In this document: piece by piece, positions 17,231-23,549 of the stretch
Layout: each line of letters opens with the position of its first letter
Position numbering within the stretch: position 1 is the first letter of the stretch
Assembly (NCBI GenBank): GCA_029856445.1
Contig: JAHQWY010000014.1
Location: 1 to 23,549 of the forward strand
From: Promethearchaeia archaeon
Lineage (GTDB): Archaea > Asgardarchaeota > Lokiarchaeia > Sigyniarchaeales > SOKP01
Length of the DNA stretch: 23,549 bases
Direction: 5' to 3'
The notes under the pieces: model-generated
The model's database searches: none
Seen by the model: only the letters and a program-made list of their open reading frames with translations
What the model was told of the DNA's origin: nothing
Made by a program: the position numbers and the translations under genes

Positions 17231-18931
17231 TTAGACGAAGTAAACTGTTTTAAATACTATTTTGAATGGAAAAATTTGCCAACCTATTAAATTCGATACA
17301 TATATATCTAAATTTCGTGCAGAAAAAGTAAATATAATGGGACAAATTTCCTCAATTATAAGTTTTTGAATGTTATAGTATATTCCTTTTCTTAAAGTGG
17401 AGTTTGTCTCTTTAATTCCTTCTTCTATTAATTCATCTAACGCACTAACATTAAAATCGGTCCAAAGAGTCCATTTTGAATGATAATCAAGCATACCATT
17501 GTGTGGATCGTTATAATCATACATCCACATTAATGTTTCAAGTTGAGCCGGTGCACCACTCCAAATTGGTTGACATGATACATTGACTCCAATTTGTTTA
17601 AGATTATCTGGAAAAGGAATTGGTGATAATTCAGTGTATGGATTCCATGGATAATAAGATAAATTATATCTTGCAAGAGGGGATTCATTAGTTACTAATT
17701 GTTCCCATTCATTTCCTGCTGTAATATTGTCATTTGCGGTTAGGCCAGCTGTTCCAGGCCAACCTTCATCAATTAAAATTTGTCTTGCTTTTGAAATGTT
17801 ATAATAAGCAATGTCAATACCAGTAGTGTTAGAGTAAGGGATACCCTCTGGTATTGGGGATCTAGCTGTTATAGAGTTAGGAACTATTTCAAGTATATTA
17901 GAATAGTTAATTGCATAAGATATTGCCTTTCTCATTGTACTATTAACAAGTTTAGGATAAAAAAAAACATAATAATAACTTATTGTCGGCTTTTCTTGAA
18001 CTGTTATTCCTGGAGCACCTTTGATCAGTTCGATATATCGATCTGGATAGAACCTTATTAAATCTTTAATAAATTCTCGGTCTACCATATGAATTTCTCC
18101 TGCTAAAAGCGCATTCCATAAAATGTTAATACGATTAGTAAAATTAGTTGGAGAATAAAATGTTAAAATTACCTTATCCATTTTAGGTTTTGTTCCCCAG
18201 AAATTTTGATTAGGAGATAATGACATATTGACATCAGGTTCATAACCATCATATGTAAAAGAACCGGTCCCAACTAAATTATCAGTGTGTATATTTAAGG
18301 TTTTATCAGCCGGGGTTGATGTTGGTGATAAAATACTTGTAGTAGTATGAGTTAATAATTCTCGGAAAGGTACAAAAACATCATTTAAAACAAATTTTAC
18401 AGTATAAGAATCTAAGACTAGAGTTTTATTTACAATCCAGCGCCCATCTGGTAAAAGAAATAGGTAACCCCACCAATACATATATGGATCTGATGGATCG
18501 ATAATTTGAGTAATTCTATCGAAGTTCCATTTAACAGCTACAGCATTAAATGGCGTTCCATCGTGGAACATGACATTTTTTCTAAGTGTGCATGTGAAAT
18601 TTAGGTAATCCGAACTCCAATTTCCATCTAATGCTAGATTAGGAAGAGTTTGAGATTTACCATCAATATAAATATTATCAAATAAAGTCTCGGTAACATG
18701 ATTAATTACTATTTCTTCTGAAAATCTACTATAGATAAGAGGGTCAATTTCTTCAATAGATTGGGTTATACCTACTTTAAGAATACCTCCTTTCGGTGTC
18801 TCACTAAAAATAAAAATTCCACTTATAATACCAACTATAGCTAGGCTCGCTATTAATCCCCCTACTGCGATTGTTTTCTTGAATTCTTTAATATTAGGAA
18901 ATCTTCTTTTAGAAGAAGCTTTTTCTGTCAA
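17231..18931 (-). CDS. ABC transporter substrate-binding protein, oligopeptide/nickel family 5
   Basis: A 566-residue protein with a basic N-terminus and a membrane anchor (about 20-43), then a full SBP family-5 domain. Key features are KGGILKVGITQSIEEIDPL (47-65) at the domain start and LRKNVMFHDGTPF (116-128) followed by KWNFDR, the family signature. Such proteins capture peptides, sugars or metals outside the membrane and hand them to DppBCDF-type permeases. No permease or ATPase gene is next to it here, so it is an orphan or works with a distant transporter. The only plausible start is TTG at 18931: a stop codon lies four codons upstream in frame, and no early ATG exists. No Shine-Dalgarno is visible. 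No lipobox cysteine is seen; the helix itself is the anchor. Confidence 0.92.
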   Translation of the reverse strand: MTEKASSKRRFPNIKEFKKTIAVGGLIASLAIVGIISGIFIFSETPKGGILKVGITQSIEEIDPLIYSRFSEEIVINHVTETLFDNIYIDGKSQTLPNLALDGNWSSDYLNFTCTLRKNVMFHDGTPFNAVAVKWNFDRITQIIDPSDPYMYWWGYLFLLPDGRWIVNKTLVLDSYTVKFVLNDVFVPFRELLTHTTTSILSPTSTPADKTLNIHTDNLVGTGSFTYDGYEPDVNMSLSPNQNFWGTKPKMDKVILTFYSPTNFTNRINILWNALLAGEIHMVDREFIKDLIRFYPDRYIELIKGAPGITVQEKPTISYYYVFFYPKLVNSTMRKAISYAINYSNILEIVPNSITARSPIPEGIPYSNTTGIDIAYYNISKARQILIDEGWPGTAGLTANDNITAGNEWEQLVTNESPLARYNLSYYPWNPYTELSPIPFPDNLKQIGVNVSCQPIWSGAPAQLETLMWMYDYNDPHNGMLDYHSKWTLWTDFNVSALDELIEEGIKETNSTLRKGIYYNIQKLIIEEICPIIFTFSARNLDIYVSNLIGWQIFPFKIVFKTVYFV

Positions 18932-18981
18932 TTTAATTATTTAAGATTTCACAGTTATGTATAACATAAAGATTGATTGAC

Positions 18982-18996
18982 TCTATTTTTAAACTT
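18982..18996 (-). promoter_or_regulatory. Possible TATA box for the substrate-binding-protein gene
   Basis: Read on the minus strand, agtttaaaaatagag lies about 50-65 bp before the TTG start. A run of A on the plus strand further out (about 19073-19082) could end transcription of the gene upstream. Evidence is composition and spacing only. Confidence 0.28.
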
Positions 18997-19210
18997 TTCT
19001 GTTTATGATAATCAGATTTAAGATATAATTGTATCAGAATCTAAAAAGAAGCAAAAAGTTAAAAAGAATATGAAAAAAAAAAGAATGGAGGAATAGTGAT
19101 TTGGATGTGGTCATTCGAGAAGCCATTATTCTAATCTTTTTCCTCCTTGTTCTATATTTTTATTTAAAAATTTCAACCCTCACTTGGTATTTCTCTCCAT
19201 TAATCTGCTT

Positions 19211-19990
19211 CTAACTCAATTCATAAACTTCAATGGAGTCAACTGGCCATAAATCACCATAAAATGGATCATATTTAGGATGAGTTTCTTTGAAATCAGG
19301 CTTAAAAAGGGCTATTGAATGAAGTTTTACCATTCCGGGTGCACCAGCAGTTTCGGCAAAACCGAGCTCAACTGCACGTTCTGTTAATGTTCCATAACAA
19401 ATACCGTGAATATTAATCGAGATATAGTAATACCACATATCAAATACATTTGGTAACTCTGCTCCGGGTTCAGGGATAATAAATTTAGCAACTACTTTGT
19501 AATCGAGATATCCGTCTATTCCATCACCTAATACTGCTTGAGGTTTATCTGCCAAACCATAACAATAACTATTGAAATCACTCCGGAGATATACAGCTAC
19601 AGGAGAATTCTTTACATCTAAATGCAGGGTTATTAAAGCAGTTCCATCGTTTAATGCTCGCTCAGTAACTGTTCCAGTAATTACTGTAACTCCCTCTACC
19701 AAACTATTTTCGTATATCATATCAAATTTGATATAAGGGAAATCTGGTAAACCAGCTTTAGGCCAAGGTAACCCCATCTTCATAACTAAACCAGAATAAG
19801 GGTTCCAAAAGTCATAAAAAGCCCAATTTTTTTCGCCCCACGGGAAAGCAGCGTAATTCGGATCTAACCAATCATCTAATGGTCTTTTGGTTACATTACC
19901 TGAGCTTGCTTCAACTACTGGTATAAAACTGAAAATAGCGAACATCAGAAAGGTTAAGAGAATCAATTTAGATAGGTTATTTCTATTCAT
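19211..19990 (-). CDS. Secreted protein of unknown function with an internal repeat
   Basis: A secreted protein of 259 residues from ATG 19990, or 262 from ATG 19999. AAGGATG, which contains the first ATG, sits well as a Shine-Dalgarno for the second, so I prefer 19990. A signal peptide (basic MNRNNLSK, hydrophobic LILLTFLMFAIFSFIPVV, then EAS) is clear. The mature part is rich in Trp, Tyr and Pro and holds two related segments, TGTVTERALNDG and YGTLTERAVELG, about 100 residues apart, each next to beta-type sequence. This suggests a duplicated beta-sandwich. No known family is recognised and no catalytic motif is seen. Upstream lies an intergenic module with two 25-bp dyads, shared with the beta-helix surface-protein gene, so both are probably co-regulated. 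Confidence 0.75.
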   Translation of the reverse strand: MNRNNLSKLILLTFLMFAIFSFIPVVEASSGNVTKRPLDDWLDPNYAAFPWGEKNWAFYDFWNPYSGLVMKMGLPWPKAGLPDFPYIKFDMIYENSLVEGVTVITGTVTERALNDGTALITLHLDVKNSPVAVYLRSDFNSYCYGLADKPQAVLGDGIDGYLDYKVVAKFIIPEPGAELPNVFDMWYYYISINIHGICYGTLTERAVELGFAETAGAPGMVKLHSIALFKPDFKETHPKYDPFYGDLWPVDSIEVYELS

Positions 19991-20066
19991 TTTTTTCATC
20001 CTTTTTTTTTATTTATTTTTTCTTTTTTGGCAAATTTGTGTCAATTGATTATTATGCTTACTCTTT

Positions 20067-20106
20067 ATTTTTAGATTTGACTTCGGAACTTATCTCAAAG
20101 TTCAAA
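20067..20106 (-). promoter_or_regulatory. Putative operator 1 plus TATA-like tract, secreted-protein gene
   Basis: The 25-bp dyad occupies 20082-20106 (TTCGGAACTT-ATCTCA-AAGTTCAAA, degenerate right arm). The attached AAATCTAAAAAT tract (minus strand) lies towards the gene and could be its TATA element, so the dyad sits where an activator or a BRE-overlapping regulator would bind. Confidence 0.55.
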
Positions 20107-20135
20107 TTTTTTTAATTCATTTTTTTTATAAATTA

Positions 20136-20160
20136 TTCGAAACTTTGAACAAACTATGAA
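20136..20160 (-). promoter_or_regulatory. Putative operator 2, secreted-protein gene
   Basis: Second 25-bp dyad, TTCGAAACTT-TGAACA-AACTATGAA. The left arm is perfect and the right arm is worn. It begins exactly 54 bp after the first site, about five helical turns, so both sites face the same side of the DNA. Confidence 0.5.
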
Positions 20161-20253
20161 GTTTAATAAAATTTGAATAAAATGATAGGTAGAGAAATAT
20201 ATAATTGGAGATTTTTAATAGTTCAATTAAACTATTTAAGCTCGACTATCATA

Positions 20254-20266
20254 TTTATATATAAAC
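20254..20266 (+). promoter_or_regulatory. TATA box facing right, without an intact gene
   Basis: The sequence tttatatataaac is a strong archaeal TATA box. It is conserved at the same place in the second module, where it serves the winged-helix regulator gene. Here only the relic at 20359-20428 follows, so the promoter is orphaned. Confidence 0.5.
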
Positions 20267-20358
20267 ATTTCTACATGAAAGTATCAATAAATCGTAGTCT
20301 TAAAGATAATATTAAAAATTAAGATATAATAGGTGTTTTTATAAATTCTGTGCGAAAC

Positions 20359-20428
20359 TTTGATTCTTCAATCATATTAACACCTATTTAGAAATATTAG
20401 AATTTTTCTAATTATAAATCTTCCAGTT
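20359..20428 (-). pseudogene. Relic of the 5' end and promoter of the acyl-CoA synthetase gene
   Basis: On the minus strand this carries AGGTGTTAATATG followed by ATTGAAGAATCAAA, encoding MIEESK exactly as in the synthetase gene, plus the upstream block B. It matches 15704-15733 and 15790-15829 at all but two of 70 bases. The 56 bp between those blocks are absent here. The frame then runs into the regulatory module (sense FRTEF...) and stops after about 18 codons. It joins the module directly at 20357-20359, so it marks a recombination junction. Confidence 0.8.
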
Positions 20429-20502
20429 TTTTATAGATTTCTTTTACATGCAAGTAGTGAGATTTATATTTTTTTAAAAGTACCATCTTATACGATTTAC
20501 AC

Positions 20503-20521
20503 AAAAAATTAGAAAAAAAAA
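20503..20521 (-). terminator. Poly-T (minus strand) terminator of the beta-helix gene
   Basis: The A6 and A9 runs on the plus strand are T runs on the minus strand. They begin about 50 bp after the stop of the beta-helix surface-protein gene. No strong hairpin is visible. Confidence 0.4.
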
Positions 20522-20571
20522 TAGATGAATAGAAGAATATTATTGGCTTAACTGTCTCCATTCGAGAAATA

Positions 20572-21717
20572 CTATTCAAATAATAATACTTTAAATTGTT
20601 TTTTGATTAAAATTCCAAATGTTATAATGAATACGCTAAGTAAGAAGTATAATCCGTATCCATGGATAGCTGGTTGATTTTCGCCACATTTATTATTTTG
20701 GAAATCATTTCCAATACAATCTTCTTCTTCTGTACATACTCCATTCCCAATTAAGGTATTTCCTATAATTTGAGTATAATTAGATATTTTTAAATCAATC
20801 CCTATGCCGTTTTTATTTATTGTATTTTCAATGATAAAGTTAAAATTACTATTAATTATCCATATCCCCCGTAATAAATTTTCATTAAAAGTATTTCCTT
20901 CAATTGTGTTGTTATTACAGTTAGCATTTATTTTTATCCCCATTGAATTATTTTTCGCTATGTTTCCAGAAATTAAATTATAATTACAATCATACTCGAC
21001 TGTGATACCCGATGCAATACTAAAATAAGTTAACGCCGCAACCCCATCATTACACATGTTTCCTAAAATGGTATTATTGTTGCTCTCAAAACTTAAAATT
21101 ATTCCTACATTATTTCTAAGAACGGTATTTCCTAAAAGCTCATTGTTATTACTAAACATCAAGGTTATCCCAACCTCAACATTATCATTAACAATGTTCT
21201 CTGAGATCGTATTATTATTACAATACTTGAGGTATATTCCACACGTCTCATTTGACGAACAGTTATTATCTATTACAACTCCATAACTAGTATTAATCAA
21301 TTTAATACTTGCGTCTTCAAATCCGGGACCTGTATTAGTAAATGTACAATTTTCGATTCTAAAAAATATATCTGAATTCCTAATTGAGATACAGTATTCT
21401 GAACCTCCTCCGTTAATAATTAGATTTTCAATGATATAAGGATTATTCAAAGTACCTAAGCCTGTACACCATGGTTGACTAACCGCCCAAGTCCAGTTGT
21501 GTGCACCAACACCAGTGGCAGTAGCGTCTATCTCAAATGGAGATATTTCCCAGACTTCAGCACTTTTTAGTATAAAGTTTTTACTTATATCATCATTAAG
21601 ATCTATTTCCTCAGTTAGATTTCCATTCATTTCACCAACCATAAATATAGAAGATATAAAAATACTGCAAAGGAAGAAATAAATTAGGATCTTTTCTTTA
21701 CCTATGTTTAAACTCAT
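20572..21717 (-). CDS. NosD-like right-handed beta-helix surface protein
   Basis: A 381-residue exported protein with an N-terminal signal peptide or anchor (about 9-27) and a C-terminal membrane helix (about 353-373) followed by a basic stop-transfer tail. An opening motif, TGLGTLNNPYIIENLIING (85-103), is typical of NosD/PbH1 beta-helix proteins. It is followed by about ten turns of roughly 22-24 residues with NNNTI, GNT and GI steps (for example YCNNNTISENIVNDN), from about residue 110 to 345. Cysteines in several turns could form disulphides. Asn-rich turns line one edge, a layout seen in surface or carbohydrate-binding helices; no catalytic residues are evident. The ATG at 21717 sits about 70 bp downstream of the first dyad. 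Probably an envelope protein. Confidence 0.85.
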   Translation of the reverse strand: MSLNIGKEKILIYFFLCSIFISSIFMVGEMNGNLTEEIDLNDDISKNFILKSAEVWEISPFEIDATATGVGAHNWTWAVSQPWCTGLGTLNNPYIIENLIINGGGSEYCISIRNSDIFFRIENCTFTNTGPGFEDASIKLINTSYGVVIDNNCSSNETCGIYLKYCNNNTISENIVNDNVEVGITLMFSNNNELLGNTVLRNNVGIILSFESNNNTILGNMCNDGVAALTYFSIASGITVEYDCNYNLISGNIAKNNSMGIKINANCNNNTIEGNTFNENLLRGIWIINSNFNFIIENTINKNGIGIDLKISNYTQIIGNTLIGNGVCTEEEDCIGNDFQNNKCGENQPAIHGYGLYFLLSVFIITFGILIKKQFKVLLFE

Positions 21718-21772
21718 TTATTTGAACCTCTTTGTATTAGATTGTTGTTATTGATATTTATTATAAAATTTT

Positions 21773-21812
21773 ATTTTTAGATTTAGATTCGAAACTTATC
21801 TCAAAGTGCGAA
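21773..21812 (-). promoter_or_regulatory. Putative operator 1 plus TATA-like tract, beta-helix gene
   Basis: The dyad TTCGAAACTT-ATCTCA-AAGTGCGAA lies at 21788-21812. With the adjoining atttttagattt it forms a 40-bp block that recurs inverted at 23394-23433 with 36 of 40 bases identical. The TATA-like AAATCTAAAAAT (minus strand) would start transcription about 30 bp before the ATG. Confidence 0.62.
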
Positions 21813-21841
21813 ATTTATTAATGAATTTTTCTGTCAAACAA

Positions 21842-21866
21842 TTCGAAACTTTGAATAAAGTGCGAA
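21842..21866 (-). promoter_or_regulatory. Putative operator 2, beta-helix gene
   Basis: The dyad TTCGAAACTT-TGAATA-AAGTGCGAA begins 54 bp after the first, the same spacing as in module copy 1. Both arms match the consensus. The regulator gene on the right may be controlled from the same pair. Confidence 0.6.
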
Positions 21867-21946
21867 GTCTCAAGAGACTTAAATAAAATGTTTGAATAAG
21901 GAGATTTGTAATATTTCAATTAAATTATTTAAACTCGATTGTCATA

Positions 21947-21960
21947 TTAATATATAAACA
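21947..21960 (+). promoter_or_regulatory. TATA box of the winged-helix regulator gene
   Basis: The sequence ttaatatataaaca is kept at the equivalent position in module copy 1. Transcription would begin near 21980, leaving an untranslated leader of about 70 bases that contains the GGTGG-ATG-TAA mini-ORF. Confidence 0.5.
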
Positions 21961-22052
21961 CTTTTACATGAAAGTATTATAAATCAATATTTTATTGATG
22001 ATATTAAAAACAAAGGCATGAAAGGTGGTTATGTAAAATTTGTGCTAAAAAG

Positions 22053-23384
22053 ATGAATTATCCACCACAAGAATTAATTAATCCATCTGGCATCGATAAA
22101 AAAGACTTTGAATATATTATTTTGTGGATGTTAAATAATAATGATGTATGCAATTGGTCTGATTTTTTAGAGAAACCACTAGAGATCAGTTTAGCTACAT
22201 TATCTAAATATATGAATATCTTAATGTCAAATGGTTATGTGGAGAAAAAAAGCAAGGGAATTTATATGGTTACTTCTGAAGGGAGAAAACGATATAATGA
22301 TTTAAGATTTAAGGATTCTTCTGAGAGAACTCTAAGATTTCCCCCAGAAATTATTTTGAATAAAAGAAATTATGATCACATTATCCTCTGGATGCTTTTT
22401 AATAATGATTATTGTAAATGGGCAGATTTCCTTGAGAAACCTCTCTCTATTAATCATCATTCCCTATCCAAGAATCTAAATCTTCTTTTAGAAAAGGGAT
22501 TTGCAGATAGTGAGAACATGGAATACAGAATTACCAAATCAGGTGAAATCTACTATAACAAAATGCTAAAAAAATATCATTTAGATTATCAAACGGTTTT
22601 AGAAGAGGAAATAGAAAAAATTGAAGATATCAAGGATAAAGTAAAGAAGTTTCTTAGCAGGTATGAAATTGAAGATAATGAGGTGAAAATCATATTTTTA
22701 GATTTGAATAATCAATTAGATTATGCAAAAATTGAGAATGCACTTCCATCTAAAGAAGATTTTTATAAAATATTATTATTTCTATCAATAAATCATCCAA
22801 GTAAATATCCAGAATATATATCACCTGAAAATTTTTCACAAAAATATAATATTAAACTTGTAACACTTAACTTTTTTGTTCAAAACATTACAGAAGAGAA
22901 TTTATATCCTATACATATCTTCAAATTGGAATTCAATGGAGATAAAACATACTATTTTCGAGAGGATGGGAGAATTGATAAAATGCTGCATTTAATTGTA
23001 GATGAAAACATTATTAACTTCAGCTATCTTAATAAACTACAACCAAATATTCCAAAGGAAGAAAAAGATTTACAAATAGCAGAGCTATTAGAAAATATTC
23101 TAAATGATATTTGTGATAAACTTTTTGACAGAAATATAAAACCCTCTTTAAAGAAATTCATAATAGAATATCTTAACTTCCTATACTCCAAATTTCAAAA
23201 AGAATCTCATTCAGATAAATTAATTGATAAATTCAAAGGATTGGCATTCCAAAATTTAATCAGCTTAAATTTGGATGATTTTGAGAAAATTAAAAAAAAA
23301 AAAACTGAATTAACCTCTATTTTATTGGATTTTCCTAAATATGTAATTTTGGATGAAATTAAAAAAAAATTGAATAAATATTAA
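22053..23384 (+). CDS. Tandem winged-helix transcriptional regulator with a C-terminal domain of unknown type
   Basis: A 443-residue protein. Two winged-helix repeats lie at about residues 14-80 and 102-168. They share phrases such as IILWML-NND-C-W-DFLEKPL, LSKxxNxLLxxG and a wing ending with T-SG-xYN, so they arose by internal duplication. A charged helix (about 178-205) links to a 240-residue C-terminal part that I do not recognise; it may bind a ligand or form a dimer. Doubling the DNA-binding unit suits the paired 25-bp dyads next to it. The ATG at 22053 is poorly preceded by a Shine-Dalgarno. It is divergent from the beta-helix surface-protein gene and flanked on both sides by the dyad, which suggests local, possibly autogenous, control. 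The DNA-binding role is likely; the targets are inferred. Confidence 0.75.
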   Translation: MNYPPQELINPSGIDKKDFEYIILWMLNNNDVCNWSDFLEKPLEISLATLSKYMNILMSNGYVEKKSKGIYMVTSEGRKRYNDLRFKDSSERTLRFPPEIILNKRNYDHIILWMLFNNDYCKWADFLEKPLSINHHSLSKNLNLLLEKGFADSENMEYRITKSGEIYYNKMLKKYHLDYQTVLEEEIEKIEDIKDKVKKFLSRYEIEDNEVKIIFLDLNNQLDYAKIENALPSKEDFYKILLFLSINHPSKYPEYISPENFSQKYNIKLVTLNFFVQNITEENLYPIHIFKLEFNGDKTYYFREDGRIDKMLHLIVDENIINFSYLNKLQPNIPKEEKDLQIAELLENILNDICDKLFDRNIKPSLKKFIIEYLNFLYSKFQKESHSDKLIDKFKGLAFQNLISLNLDDFEKIKKKKTELTSILLDFPKYVILDEIKKKLNKY

Positions 23385-23393
23385 AATTATCTA

Positions 23394-23433
23394 TTCGCAC
23401 TTTGCGAAAAGTTTCGAAGTTAAATCTAAAAAT
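23394..23433 (+). promoter_or_regulatory. Inverted copy of the operator/TATA block, before the last ORF
   Basis: The dyad TTCGCACTT-TGCGAA-AAGTTTCGAA lies at 23394-23418, only nine bases after the regulator stop, followed by taaatctaaaaat. It is the reverse complement of the block at 21773-21812. Its orientation relative to the next ORF is the same as that of the other copies relative to their genes, with the TATA-like side towards the start. Confidence 0.6.
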
Positions 23434-23479
23434 GACTTGTTGATATTATATAATTATTTAAGAGAAAAATGAAAATAAA

Positions 23480-23549
23480 ATGAGATTATCAGTAGAAGAT
23501 ACAAGAACTGGTAAGCGAATAAAGTTAGATGTAAAAGAACATCACATTA
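23480..23549 (+). CDS. Start of an unidentified gene, cut by the window end
   Basis: An ATG at 23480 opens a frame of 23 codons that is still open at the end (MRLSVEDTRTGKRIKLD...). It lies 61 bp after the dyad block, a distance like that of the other dyad-linked genes. The residues are too few to place it in a family, and there is no signal peptide. It is listed because of its position and open frame. Confidence 0.45.
   Translation, partial: MRLSVEDTRTGKRIKLDVKEHHI

Larger units (their letters stand above)
20067..20357. repeat. Intergenic module copy 1
   Basis: Homologous along its whole length to 21773-22047. Shared landmarks in the same order are atttttagattt, dyad 1, dyad 2 (54 bp on), caattaaa-tatttaa-ctcga, tcatatt-atatataaaca, acatgaaagtat, gatatta-aaa, and ggtg followed by tgtgc. 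This copy is more worn: both dyads have degenerate right arms. Its rightward gene, which in copy 2 is the winged-helix regulator, is missing. Confidence 0.85.
20000..20571. other. 572-bp intergenic region with a regulatory module and a gene relic
   Basis: From left to right: the leader of the secreted-protein gene; the duplicated regulatory module (20067-20357) with two dyads and a rightward TATA box; the 70-bp relic of the acyl-CoA synthetase 5' end (20359-20428); and an A-rich stretch (20503-20521) that probably terminates the minus-strand beta-helix gene. The rightward promoter of the module no longer faces an intact gene. Confidence 0.75.
21773..22047. repeat. Intergenic module copy 2
   Basis: The better-preserved copy of the module at 20067-20357. 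Both copies lie immediately upstream of a secreted-protein gene on the minus strand. Only this one still has a gene on the right, encoding the tandem winged-helix protein. Confidence 0.85.
21718..22052. other. 335-bp divergent regulatory region
   Basis: This separates the beta-helix surface-protein gene (left, minus strand) from the winged-helix regulator gene (right, plus strand). It contains module copy 2, with two good dyads, a rightward TATA box, and two inverted repeats: AAGTCTC-AA-GAGACTT (21865-21880) and atcaata-ttt-tattgat (about 21985-22001). It also has AAAGGTGGTT-ATG-TAA (22021-22036), a start followed at once by a stop. Confidence 0.75.

Noticed and set aside
20572..21717. CRISPR-like or tandem DNA repeat in the Asn-rich coding region
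   Set aside because: The periodicity is at protein level (beta-helix turns of about 22-24 residues); DNA repeats are imperfect and there are no spacers.
1..23549. tRNA, rRNA or CRISPR loci
   Set aside because: I found no GC-rich folded RNA gene, cloverleaf pattern or regularly spaced direct repeat in this AT-rich window.

Overview
The window is very A+T-rich, with tightly packed genes on both strands. It looks archaeal. T-rich stretches follow several genes, TATA-like boxes sit in the intergenic regions, and many starts have no obvious Shine-Dalgarno sequence. Others have a good AGGAG or GGTGA site, sometimes in front of TTG. The gene mix is a FATP-type acyl-CoA synthetase, beta-helix surface proteins, a tandem winged-helix regulator and a heliorhodopsin. 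This would fit an Asgard (Loki-like) archaeon, but that lineage is an inference. No rRNA, tRNA or taxonomic marker is present to prove it.

Bases 1-5312: a plus-strand run encodes a nitrilase-superfamily hydrolase (5' end outside the window), a UvdE/UvsE UV-damage endonuclease and a small FMN-split-barrel protein. They converge on minus-strand genes for a clear heliorhodopsin, a divergent adenylate-forming (AMP-binding) enzyme and a small DUF6512-like membrane protein. A retinal photosensor-type protein beside a UV-repair enzyme and a flavoprotein suggests a light or UV-stress neighbourhood.

Bases 5547-15720: a zinc-type medium-chain dehydrogenase is followed by the main system of the window. 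Three tandem paralogues of about 610 aa and a fourth half-length protein combine pairs of membrane helices with left-handed beta-helix (hexapeptide) domains. Their layout resembles the membrane/LbH terminal domain of epsilon-polylysine-type synthetases (Pls/PosA, TIGR02353), but here it is free-standing. A YkgJ-like CxxCxxCC protein lies on the opposite strand inside the array. A FATP/very-long-chain acyl-CoA synthetase gene converges on its end. The adenylating enzyme could supply an activated acyl group to the membrane LbH proteins; this is a hypothesis.

Bases 15721-23549: a cell-surface region with a membrane-anchored beta-rich protein, an orphan oligopeptide-type ABC substrate-binding protein, a secreted protein of unknown function, a NosD-like right-handed beta-helix surface protein, and a 443-aa regulator with two tandem winged-helix domains. 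Upstream of both secreted-protein genes (starts 19999/19990 and 21717) lie homologous intergenic modules of about 280-290 bp. Each carries two copies of a 25-bp imperfect dyad (TTCGAAACTT-N6-AAGTGCGAA) exactly 54 bp apart. A fifth copy lies in inverted orientation after the regulator gene, in front of a new ORF. The dyad may be the operator of a small surface-protein regulon run by the winged-helix protein, or the repeats may be ends of a small mobile element. One module is fused to a 70-bp relic of the 5' end and promoter of the FATP gene, which shows local rearrangement.
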